NCBI GenBank assembly: GCA_002728135.1
Contig: PBVE01000002.1
Span: 184,755 to 248,754, forward strand
Direction of reading: 5' to 3'
Origin: Rhodospirillaceae bacterium
Lineage (GTDB): Bacteria > Pseudomonadota > Alphaproteobacteria > UBA828
DNA length: 64,000 nt
Shown here: positions 1 to 8,377 of the stretch, one piece after another
How positions within the stretch are numbered: position 1 is the stretch's first letter
Layout of the letters: each line of letters begins with the position of its first letter
Notes under the pieces: generated by a model
What the model was told of the DNA's origin: nothing
What the model saw: only the letters and a program-made list of their open reading frames with translations
Databases searched by the model: none
Position numbers and translations under genes: made by a program

Positions 1-38
1 ATATTGGTGGGCGTGAAAAAATCTTAAGGGTATATAAA

Positions 39-1487
39 ATGACAAAAAATATTAAAAACAATAAATCTCCTAAAGCTACAAGAAAGAACATGCCTTTAAA
101 GCGAGTTGAAACAGACTCTTTGGGAAAAATAAATGTTTTAGCAGACCGTTATTGGGGGGCTCAAACACAACGAAGTATCAAAAATTTTAAAATTGGCGAT
201 GAGAGAATGCCTGAGCAGATGATTCGTGCTCTTGGAATAGTAAAAAGGGCAGCAGCTAAGGTAAATATAGATAATGGTTATTTAGATCCAAAAATTGGAA
301 AAGCTATTTTAAAAGCAGCTGATGAGGTAATCTCTGGAAAGTTGAGTGATCACTTCCCTTTAGTAGTTTGGCAAACAGGTTCTGGAACTCAATCAAACAT
401 GAACGCAAATGAAGTCATTGCAAATAGAGCCTGTGAGATATTGGGACACCCCTTAGGCAGCAAAGAAATCGTTCACCCAAATGATCACGTTAATAGAGGT
501 CAATCTTCCAATGACACCTTTCCAACTGCAATGCATATTGCTGCTGCTAATCAAATAGTTAATGAACTAATTCCATCACTAGAAAATATGAAAACAATAC
601 TTGAAATGAAAAGTAAGGAATGGAAGACAATTATTAAAATTGGGAGAACGCATTTACAGGACGCAACCCCCTTAAGTTTAGGACAGGAGTTCTCAGCATA
701 TGCCACCCAAATAAAATATGGCATCCAGCGTATAAAAAATGCCTTACCACGTTTACTTCAGTTGGCTCAGGGGGGCACGGCAGTTGGAACCGGATTAAAT
801 ACAAAGATAGGTTTTGATAAAGATTTTACTAACGAAGTAAAAAATATTACAAAAATTAACTTTAAAACTGCTGAAAATAAATTTGAAGCTTTGGCTGCAC
901 ATGATGCCCTTGTAGAAACATCTGGGGCTCTAAATGTTCTAGCTACTAGTCTTATGAAAATTGCAAATGATATCCGCTTGTTAGGATCAGGCCCCCGATG
1001 TGGTATTGGAGAGTTAAACCTACCAATAAATGAACCCGGCTCATCAATAATGCCGGGGAAAGTTAACCCTACTCAATCCGAGGCACTTACCATGGTTTGC
1101 ACTCAGGTATTTGGAAATCATACGGCAATAACTATTGCTGGTGCTAGCGGACATTTTGAACTGAATGTATTTAAGCCAGTGATGATATTTAATTTACTCC
1201 AATCAATAACATTACTTACTGATGGTTCTAGAAGCTTTACTGAGAACTGTATTAATGGAATAGAACCAAATTATGATAGGATTGATGATTTATTATATGG
1301 ATCTTTAATGCTTGTGACTGCTTTAAATCCACGTATTGGCTATGATAATGCAGCACAAGTTGCAAAAAAGGCTTTTAAAGATGGGACTACTTTGAAAGAA
1401 GCAGCATCAATTTTAGGTTATCTCTCAGAGGATGAATTTGACCAATTAGTAAATCCTAAGAAAATGGTTGGTCCCTCTAATAGTTAG
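39..1487 (+). CDS. fumC: Class II fumarate hydratase
   Basis: Interconverts fumarate and malate in the TCA cycle (cytosolic, iron-independent homotetramer). The 482-residue product carries the class II signature [11 protein letters not shown], the substrate-binding stretch [10 protein letters not shown] and the conserved [12 protein letters not shown] near the N-terminus. It is about 17 residues longer than usual: family similarity begins at Met18 (position 90), after a Lys/Asn-rich leader. The ATG at 39 has an AAGGG ribosome-binding site 8 nt upstream and is kept here, but the ATG at 90 is a possible alternative. A small ribbon-helix-helix gene follows immediately. The assignment is secure. 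Confidence 0.96.
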   Translation: MTKNIKNNKSPKATRKNMPLKRVETDSLGKINVLADRYWGAQTQRSIKNFKIGDERMPEQMIRALGIVKRAAAKVNIDNGYLDPKIGKAILKAADEVISGKLSDHFPLVVWQTGSGTQSNMNANEVIANRACEILGHPLGSKEIVHPNDHVNRGQSSNDTFPTAMHIAAANQIVNELIPSLENMKTILEMKSKEWKTIIKIGRTHLQDATPLSLGQEFSAYATQIKYGIQRIKNALPRLLQLAQGGTAVGTGLNTKIGFDKDFTNEVKNITKINFKTAENKFEALAAHDALVETSGALNVLATSLMKIANDIRLLGSGPRCGIGELNLPINEPGSSIMPGKVNPTQSEALTMVCTQVFGNHTAITIAGASGHFELNVFKPVMIFNLLQSITLLTDGSRSFTENCINGIEPNYDRIDDLLYGSLMLVTALNPRIGYDNAAQVAKKAFKDGTTLKEAASILGYLSEDEFDQLVNPKKMVGPSNS

Positions 1488-1497
1488 ATATATTAAA

Positions 1498-1707
1498 ATG
1501 ATTAATGGAATAAAGAAATTTTCGGTTTTAATTGATGGTCATAAAACTTCAGTCTCTTTAGAGCCAATATTCTGGTATAAATTGAAGGAAATAGCTGAAA
1601 AAGAGAATACAAAAGTAAGCAATTTAATCTCTAATATAGATCAAAACTCTCGTGGCAACTTGTCGTCAGCAATCCGTGTTTTTGTTGTTCGCCAACTTTG
1701 TGACTAA
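1498..1707 (+). CDS. Ribbon-helix-helix domain protein (RHH_4 type)
   Basis: Small protein of about 69 residues that resembles the RHH_4 family of alphaproteobacteria. The core reads HKTSVSLEPIFWYKLKEIA, then a short helix and GNLSSAIRVFVV, the typical strand-helix-helix arrangement of arc-type DNA-binding or antitoxin-like proteins. An upstream GTG/ATG reading could add about 10 residues that overlap the fumC end, but Met at 1498 (MINGIKKFSV) fits the family start. It lies 10 nt after fumC and is probably co-transcribed with it. Target and function are unknown; it could be a regulator. It is convergent with the permease gene downstream. Confidence 0.75.
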   Translation: MINGIKKFSVLIDGHKTSVSLEPIFWYKLKEIAEKENTKVSNLISNIDQNSRGNLSSAIRVFVVRQLCD

Positions 1708-1713
1708 TTTATA

Positions 1714-2445
1714 CTAAATTGCAACTAATACTGCTATACCATAGGCAAATGTTAATGCTGTAAGACCATGGTGATAAAATGGATTTGAAGTTTTCAGAAA
1801 TAACCTATTACCTACGAGCAGAAAAATAGCACCTGCTGCTAACGCAATTGGCAAATTATTTAGCAACTCTTCTCCTTGTTCAAACAAAATAACAAGCAGT
1901 AATATCTGGATGATGACAAAAGCTAGGTAATAATGGGCGACCGTTCGTCGAACATCCTCTTTATCTTTGTGCACATTACTTGCTAAAATGGTTAATAATG
2001 CACCTCCAAGGTTAGTGAGCCCGTGGACCATCCCCATAACGAAATGGTAAGCTGGCGAATATGTTTGTAAAAAAGAAGATAAAGCCATTGGCGGACTCCC
2101 TTTTAACCTTAAGGTTGCTGCAATTATTAGTGTCACTCCTATCAAATAATGTAACCATGAACCCATATCCGTCCCCTGAACAATCCACAAACCAATTCCT
2201 ATAGCAGGCAGACAAATTGCATATAGATGCCACGATATTTTCTTTTGACTGGAACGATTATTGATCACCTGAAGCAAAGAAATAACGAAAGAAGCAGGGA
2301 CTAAATATCCTATAGCACTGATAAAATCATAACCTGCTAATAAGAGCGTTGGAGTACCAAAAACAAGTATTCCCAATCCAAAGATAGATTGAATAACCGA
2401 CAAGAAGCACACTAGTGCGAGTACAAAAATATAATCAGGTCCCAT
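1714..2445 (-). CDS. TauE/SafE-family (TSUP) membrane permease
   Basis: Integral inner-membrane protein of 243 residues with about seven or eight hydrophobic segments and the short SIFGLGILVFGTPTLLLAGY motif in the first helix hairpin that marks the sulfite exporter TauE/SafE family. Family members move sulfite, sulfoacetate or other organic anions; the substrate cannot be read from the sequence. It stands alone on the minus strand, with its stop 7 nt from the convergent ribbon-helix-helix gene. The family assignment is good, the substrate unknown. Confidence 0.8.
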   Translation of the reverse strand: MGPDYIFVLALVCFLSVIQSIFGLGILVFGTPTLLLAGYDFISAIGYLVPASFVISLLQVINNRSSQKKISWHLYAICLPAIGIGLWIVQGTDMGSWLHYLIGVTLIIAATLRLKGSPPMALSSFLQTYSPAYHFVMGMVHGLTNLGGALLTILASNVHKDKEDVRRTVAHYYLAFVIIQILLLVILFEQGEELLNNLPIALAAGAIFLLVGNRLFLKTSNPFYHHGLTALTFAYGIAVLVAI

Positions 2446-2845
2446 AAGTTTTAATATCTTTCACTAACGAGGTTTTGGAAACTATGAAAAAACCTAAATT
2501 AGTTAAACAATGAATATTTTAGTTTTATTTCTATTACTAAATTTCTCAAACAATTAGATTTATATAAAAATTTTACAAATTGTTTATTATTTTGGTTTTA
2601 GATGAATTTCTTGAAATATACCCCGAAGCATAATTTTAAATAACATTTAGTTAATCTATAACTACAGTTATAAAACCCCAATTTTTCTGGAATTTGGATT
2701 TTTTATATTACAAAAACGAACGAATCGCATCTAATGTATTAAAAATAATACAATTACCATGAGCTATAATTTACTTGAGTTAATTTAGTAGCTTATTGTT
2801 GAAAATGAATCATATAGAAAATGAAAAACTTTTTTGGTTATTTAT
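2446..2845. other. AT-rich intergenic region between divergent genes
   Basis: About 400 bp with no credible ORF between the minus-strand permease and the plus-strand helicase. It should hold two divergent promoters. A perfect TATAAT hexamer lies at 2765-2770 pointing toward the helicase, but no good -35 box stands at the right distance. Nothing else was recognised. Confidence 0.5.
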
Positions 2846-5203
2846 ATGTCAGACCCTCTAAAAGTATCAAAAACAGTTTCTACAGAAAGCAAAACTGTCT
2901 CAATGTTGGCCAAACGGCAACAACCTTATTTACAAAACTTAAACTCTGAACAACTTAGTGCAGTTGAAGAGACTGAAGGCCCGTTACTAGTTCTTGCTGG
3001 AGCAGGAACAGGTAAAACTAGAGTTCTTACTACTAGGCTTTCGCATATAATTCATACTAACCGCGCAAGACCCTCAGAAGTTCTTGCTGTTACTTTTACT
3101 AACAAAGCAGCCCGTCAAATGGTTGAACGCGTTGCCGAACTTTTAGGAAGACCTGCAGATGGTTTATGGTTGGGAACTTTTCATTCAATAGCTGCTCGTA
3201 TTCTACGTCAAAATGCCGAGCTAGTTGGCCTTAGATCTGACTTTACAATTCTGGATACCGACGATCAAACAAGATTATTGAAGCAACTTTTAAAATCTCG
3301 AAATATCGATGATAAACGCTGGCCAGCACGCACTTTATGCACAATGATTCAACGCTGGAAAGATCAAGGTCTATCATCAAATAACATTGAAAGAATTGAG
3401 ATTCTTGATAAAGGTGAATTTGCAAACGGTGAAGCACCTTCAATATTTTTAGATTATCAAAAACGGCTTGAGATTCTTAATGCTGCAGATTTTGGTGATT
3501 TACTAGCCCACTGCATTACAATATTTAAAAGTAATCCCGATCTTTTGTCTTCCTATCAGAAACGTTTCAAATATATATTGGTTGACGAATATCAGGATAC
3601 AAATGTAGCCCAATATCTATGGTTACGACTTTTGGCTGCTACAGAAGATCAAAATATATGCTGTGTAGGAGATGACGATCAATCTATATATGGTTGGCGA
3701 GGTGCAGAAGTTGGAAATATACTAAGGTTTGAAAAAGATTTCTCAGGAGCAAAAGTAATTCGCCTTGAACGTAATTATCGTTCCAGCGGAAACATTCTTG
3801 AAGCTGCCTCAGGACTAATTGGAAAAAACTCAGGTAGACTCGGGAAAACCCTATGGACAAAGGGAGATCAAGGTTTGCCTATTAGCATAACTGGTACGTG
3901 GGATGGAGAGGAAGAAGCAAGATTGATTGGAAATGAAATAGAAATTCTCCAAGAGGAAGGCCAATGTCTTGAAGAAATTGCAATCCTTGTAAGAGCATCA
4001 TTTCAAACTCGAGCTTTTGAAGAACGTTTTCTAAGTATTGGAATACCCTATCGAGTAATCGGTGGACCACGTTTTTATGAACGCCAAGAAATCAGAGATG
4101 CAATTGCTTATATCAGAATGCTTGTTCAACCAGACGATGATTTAGCATTCGAAAGAATAATAAACGTTCCAAAGCGAGGCCTAGGAGATGCTAGTCTACA
4201 AATTATTCATCAGATTTCGCGAGCTAAAAATATTTCACTTAATGCTTCAGCACAACTTTTAGTCCAGACAGATGACCTAAGTAAAAAAGCAAGAAATTCA
4301 CTTGCTAAATTATTAGAAGATTTTAATCGCTGGCGATCTCTTATTAAGTCCCATACTCATTGGGAACTTCTAAAAATTATACTTGATGAATCTGGTTATA
4401 CGGATATGTGGTTACATGATAAATCACCACAATCACCTGGAAGACTAGAGAATCTTAAAGAGCTTGTTTCTGCTATAGAAGAATTTGAGGGTTTCTCTAC
4501 ATTTCTTGAACATATAAGCCTTGTGATGGATAATGAAGAGGGGCGAACTTCTCAGAATAATGCTATAATAGTTGCAAATGATGCCAATATTCCTACCAAA
4601 ATGCTTAGCATTATGACTCTTAATTCAGCTAAAGGTCTAGAATTTAACAATGTTTTCTTGCCTGGCTGGGAAGAAGGTCTTTTTCCTCATCAACTTGCCT
4701 TAGACGAGAATGGGTCTACTGGTCTAGAAGAAGAAAGACGACTAGCATATGTTGGTTTAACAAGAGCCAGAAAACAGGTTCAAATATTTTTTTCAGCAAA
4801 CCGGCGTATTTATAATCAATGGGTTTCTTCAATTCCATCACGTTTTATAGATGAAATACCAAGTGACAATGTGATTGCAAAACCTGTAAATCAAACAACC
4901 CATTTAGATAATGTTAACAAGGCTCATCTCAATGTAGATGAAAAATGGATTTCCCCAGCAGGCTATCTGGGAACTAAATTAAGGCCTAGAAAAGAACTAA
5001 ACAGCAATGATGTTCGAGCAGAATGGGAGGAGGAGCCCGCTAAAACTAGACATTCAGGGTCAAAATTTAACAGCGGTGATCGTGTTATTCATCGCAAATT
5101 CGGCCTAGGAGTTGTTAAGCACGCAGACGGAGATAAGCTGGAAATACTTTTCGATAAAGTAGGAAGAAAGAAAGTTATCGATCGATTCATAGAATCAGAA
5201 TAA
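2846..5203 (+). CDS. uvrD: ATP-dependent 3'-5' DNA helicase, UvrD/PcrA type
   Basis: Superfamily 1 helicase of repair and replication. Walker A is AGAGTGKT with Lys57, motif II is VDEYQDTN, motif III is GDDDQSIYGWRGA, and the later motif GLEFNNVFLPGWEEGLFP and VGLTRARK are also present. The tail has the Tudor-like RNA-polymerase-interaction module of PcrA/UvrD (GDRVIHRKFGLGVV). Length is 785 residues from ATG 2846; a TTG four codons upstream is less likely. No ribosome-binding site is obvious. It is followed 10 nt later by prmA. The helicase class is secure; UvrD and PcrA are not cleanly separable here. Confidence 0.94.
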   Translation: MSDPLKVSKTVSTESKTVSMLAKRQQPYLQNLNSEQLSAVEETEGPLLVLAGAGTGKTRVLTTRLSHIIHTNRARPSEVLAVTFTNKAARQMVERVAELLGRPADGLWLGTFHSIAARILRQNAELVGLRSDFTILDTDDQTRLLKQLLKSRNIDDKRWPARTLCTMIQRWKDQGLSSNNIERIEILDKGEFANGEAPSIFLDYQKRLEILNAADFGDLLAHCITIFKSNPDLLSSYQKRFKYILVDEYQDTNVAQYLWLRLLAATEDQNICCVGDDDQSIYGWRGAEVGNILRFEKDFSGAKVIRLERNYRSSGNILEAASGLIGKNSGRLGKTLWTKGDQGLPISITGTWDGEEEARLIGNEIEILQEEGQCLEEIAILVRASFQTRAFEERFLSIGIPYRVIGGPRFYERQEIRDAIAYIRMLVQPDDDLAFERIINVPKRGLGDASLQIIHQISRAKNISLNASAQLLVQTDDLSKKARNSLAKLLEDFNRWRSLIKSHTHWELLKIILDESGYTDMWLHDKSPQSPGRLENLKELVSAIEEFEGFSTFLEHISLVMDNEEGRTSQNNAIIVANDANIPTKMLSIMTLNSAKGLEFNNVFLPGWEEGLFPHQLALDENGSTGLEEERRLAYVGLTRARKQVQIFFSANRRIYNQWVSSIPSRFIDEIPSDNVIAKPVNQTTHLDNVNKAHLNVDEKWISPAGYLGTKLRPRKELNSNDVRAEWEEEPAKTRHSGSKFNSGDRVIHRKFGLGVVKHADGDKLEILFDKVGRKKVIDRFIESE

Positions 5204-5213
5204 GGACGTGTTA

Positions 5214-6125
5214 ATGGGGTATACGCTTCAGACAAAAATACCTATACACAGTATAGAAAAGTTTGAAACAGCCCTTGAGCATGTTGCTCAAGCAATCGAT
5301 ATAAACTTCATACAAGACGATGATTATACTTCAACAGATATAAATCTTAAAATTTTCCTATCTGGTAAACTTGCAATTAAACAGGCTCTTATCATTTTTC
5401 AAGATACAGCATCTAAATTAGGAATTGAAATCGGGGACATACAAGAAGAAATTATACAAAATAAAGACTGGGTTGCCGAGTCACAAAGTAGTTTCTCTCC
5501 TTTTTACGTGGGTGGTTTTTATATACATCCATCATATGTTAAATGCCCTAACAACCTAATAAGAGCAATTAAAATAAATGCTGGCCCCGCATTCGGCTCA
5601 GGAACCCATCCCACTACTCAAACCTGTATTTTATCCTTGGAATACTTGCAAAATACGGGTTTTACACCAAATCAAATATTAGACATGGGTACTGGCTCTG
5701 GAATACTAGCCATTGCATCAGCTAAACTCTGGAGGGCACATATATTTGCAGTTGATAACGACCCTGTTGCTTTAAAAACTGCAAAAGATAATAGTAAAAT
5801 GAACAACTGCAGTAGAAGAATAACTCTACTTCATGCAGATGATTTTAATAAGTATGAATTAAAAAATATAGGAAATTTTAATTTAATTGTTATAAATATT
5901 TTAGCTAATGAAGTTTTACGAATGTCCAAAAGTATTTTAAATATATTAGATGATCAGGGATATGTAGTACTCTCTGGATTTCTTGATAATCAGACCAAAT
6001 TAATTCTAAAAACTTATTCTAATCTAGAAATGACACTCATACAAAAATTTACTGTCAACAATTGGACAACTGTTATTCTAAAACTAAATAGAGGTATAGC
6101 TGATGCAAAAGATGGCTATAACTAG
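5214..6125 (+). CDS. prmA: Ribosomal protein L11 methyltransferase
   Basis: Class I SAM-dependent methyltransferase that trimethylates ribosomal protein L11. The C-terminal domain has the SAM motif LDMGTGSGILAIASAKLW, the acidic residue of motif II (AVDNDP) and the NILANEV motif typical of PrmA. The substrate-recognition stretch FGSGTHPTT precedes them. ATG 5214 is preferred because AAGGA lies 7 nt upstream; GTG 5208 is in frame but too close to that site. The end overlaps the aminopeptidase gene by 23 nt. About 303 residues, normal for the family. Confidence 0.94.
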   Translation: MGYTLQTKIPIHSIEKFETALEHVAQAIDINFIQDDDYTSTDINLKIFLSGKLAIKQALIIFQDTASKLGIEIGDIQEEIIQNKDWVAESQSSFSPFYVGGFYIHPSYVKCPNNLIRAIKINAGPAFGSGTHPTTQTCILSLEYLQNTGFTPNQILDMGTGSGILAIASAKLWRAHIFAVDNDPVALKTAKDNSKMNNCSRRITLLHADDFNKYELKNIGNFNLIVINILANEVLRMSKSILNILDDQGYVVLSGFLDNQTKLILKTYSNLEMTLIQKFTVNNWTTVILKLNRGIADAKDGYN

Positions 6126-8145
6126 TAAAACTGATGAAATATCTAAGCTCCTGACTGTTAACGGATGCGACCTTAGTAAAATTCAGATTGAAGAACTAAT
6201 TTGTGGTTTGGCCGCTGCGCCAAAACCATTTAAACAACAAGAATTACTGCCTCTATTTTTTAAAGATACATCAAAAATTCCTAATGTTCTTGATGGTATA
6301 TTAGAAAGTTACCTTTCAGAGCTTAATTATATAGAAACCGTTGAATTAAATACTGCAGAAAAGAAAAACCGTTTGAATAAATTGAGTCTCTATTTGACTC
6401 ACCAGGGCTTATCAGGATTTATAATTCCTCGTGGAGATGAGCATCTTAACGAATACATTCCAGCACATGCAGAACGTCTGAAATGGCTAACTGGCTTCAC
6501 GGGCTCTGCGGGGATTGCAATTGTCTTGGAAAAATCGGCCGCACTTTTTGTTGATGGCCGTTATACAATACAAGCAGAAAATGAAGTGCCGAACTCTCTT
6601 TATCAGAAAATAGATACATCTTCGCAAAGTCACTTCAGTTGGCTTGAAAATAATTTATGCCATGGAAATGTTATTGGTATAGACCCTAAATTGCATAGCA
6701 TTAGGGAATTCAAAAAACTGACAAATATATGTATACGCAAAGGTGCAGAATTAAAAACTCTAAACATAAATCCAATTGATCACCTATGGCACAATCAACC
6801 ACCACCACCAATTTCAGCAGTAGTAGTCCATGAAACACAATACGCAGGTGAAACTGCTAATAAAAAATTATTACAGATAGGAAACTCTATCAAAAATATA
6901 GGTGCCCATGCTTCCATACTTACAGCACCAGACTCTATTGCATGGCTACTAAATATCAGGGGAAATGATGTTCCCAATTGCCCGCTTACACTCTGTTTTG
7001 CAATAATAGATGAGGATGGAAAAATAAAATTGTTTATAGACTCCAGAAAATTATCTACTGACTGTATAGAGTATCTAAATAATATCTCACAATTACATGA
7101 ACCAGAATTTTTAGAATCATCTTTATGCGGTTATGGAAAGGATGGAAAAATAATATTAGTTGATGAAGCGATTACACCTCAATGGTTCGAGACAGTTTTA
7201 AAAAATGCAGGGGGAAAAATAATATATGGAGATGACCCTTGTTTGCTTCCAAAATCAATTAAAAATTCAGCTGAACTGCATGGATCAAGAGCCGCCCATC
7301 TCAGGGATGGCGCAGCTGTTACACGCTTCCTATCTTGGATTAATGTTGCCAATAAGAAAAATATGATTGATGAACTCAAAGCAGCCGAAAAATTAAGCCA
7401 ATATAGATCTAAAAATGATCTATATAAGGGACCTTCTTTTGACATTATTTCTAGTACAGGTTCGAATGCTGCAATAGTACACTATCGGGCTAACAAAATA
7501 AGTAATCGGCTTCTTCAAGATGGAAATCTTTACTTGGTAGACTCAGGTGGACAGTATTTAGATGGAACAACTGATGTTACCAGAACAATAGCCATTGGCA
7601 AACCAACAGAAGAAATGCGAGATAGATTTACAAGGGTGTTAAAAGGTCATATTGCACTTGCGAAAGTTCGTTTCCCCTACGGTACATCTGGATATCAATT
7701 AGATGTTCTTGCACGACAAAATCTATGGGAGATTGGTCTAGATTATAATCATGGTACAGGGCATGGTGTTGGCAGTTACCTTAATGTTCATGAAGGACCA
7801 CAAAGAATTGGAAAATTTTCAGCTAATTGCGTCTTAGAACCCGGAATGATCATTTCTAATGAACCGGGGTATTATAAGGAGGGTTCTTTTGGTATCAGAA
7901 TTGAGAATTTAGTGGCTGTAATCCGTTGTCCAAAATCTATATCTGATGGAAAAGATATACTCACTTTTGAAACTCTTACATTAGTTCCTATTGATAAAAC
8001 TCTCATCAACATACAAGTATTAACCAATATAGAAATAGGTTGGATTAATGCATATCATGCGAGAGTACGTGATGAATTAGGAAGAATATTAGAAGATGAC
8101 AAAAATACCTTAAGATGGCTACAAAACGCAACTGAACCATTATGA
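6103..8145 (+). CDS. pepP: Aminopeptidase P family metallopeptidase (M24B)
   Basis: Probable Xaa-Pro aminopeptidase that removes N-terminal residues before proline. The C-terminal pita-bread domain shows the dinuclear metal ligands in order: two Asp in VDSGGQYLDGTTDVTRT, His in GTGHGVGSYLNVHEGP, Glu in ISNEPGYY and Glu in GIRIENL. Two creatinase-like N-terminal domains precede it, and a C-terminal M24_C-type tail follows. At 680 residues it has about 80 residues ahead of the first creatinase domain, a segment not expected in the roughly 600-residue family members. AGAGG sits 8 nt before ATG 6103. It overlaps prmA and is probably translationally coupled. Confidence 0.92.
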   Translation: MQKMAITSKTDEISKLLTVNGCDLSKIQIEELICGLAAAPKPFKQQELLPLFFKDTSKIPNVLDGILESYLSELNYIETVELNTAEKKNRLNKLSLYLTHQGLSGFIIPRGDEHLNEYIPAHAERLKWLTGFTGSAGIAIVLEKSAALFVDGRYTIQAENEVPNSLYQKIDTSSQSHFSWLENNLCHGNVIGIDPKLHSIREFKKLTNICIRKGAELKTLNINPIDHLWHNQPPPPISAVVVHETQYAGETANKKLLQIGNSIKNIGAHASILTAPDSIAWLLNIRGNDVPNCPLTLCFAIIDEDGKIKLFIDSRKLSTDCIEYLNNISQLHEPEFLESSLCGYGKDGKIILVDEAITPQWFETVLKNAGGKIIYGDDPCLLPKSIKNSAELHGSRAAHLRDGAAVTRFLSWINVANKKNMIDELKAAEKLSQYRSKNDLYKGPSFDIISSTGSNAAIVHYRANKISNRLLQDGNLYLVDSGGQYLDGTTDVTRTIAIGKPTEEMRDRFTRVLKGHIALAKVRFPYGTSGYQLDVLARQNLWEIGLDYNHGTGHGVGSYLNVHEGPQRIGKFSANCVLEPGMIISNEPGYYKEGSFGIRIENLVAVIRCPKSISDGKDILTFETLTLVPIDKTLINIQVLTNIEIGWINAYHARVRDELGRILEDDKNTLRWLQNATEPL

Positions 8146-8289
8146 TGTCTCAGTGAGTAGATAAATCAATGCTCTGAATAACTAAAATAGAATTTTACAA
8201 ACTATAATTAAGCACAAAAATTTATATTAAAAATTTTATTGTTATTTTAGCTTGCGTAATTATCTTAGCGGAAGCATGTTTAGCATATA

Positions 8290-8366
8290 GGGCCCGTAGT
8301 TCAGTTGGTCAGAACTGGCCGCTCATAACGGTCGTGTCGCAGGTTCGAGTCCTGCCGGGCCCACCA
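8290..8366 (+). tRNA. tRNA with CAT anticodon (Met or lysidine-modified Ile2)
   Basis: Complete cloverleaf. The acceptor stem GGGCCCG (8290-8296) pairs with CGGGCCC (8356-8362), followed by A and an encoded CCA. The D stem is GTTC/GAAC, the anticodon stem GGCCG/CGGTC with loop CTCATAA, and the T arm GCAGG-TTCGAGT-CCTGC. The anticodon is CAT. The G1-C72 pair rules out initiator tRNA, which has an unpaired 1-72. Elongator Met and Ile2 cannot be separated with certainty by eye. It ends 11 bp from the stop of the convergent DMFase-like gene. Confidence 0.95.
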
Positions 8367-8377
8367 TTGTCAATAAA

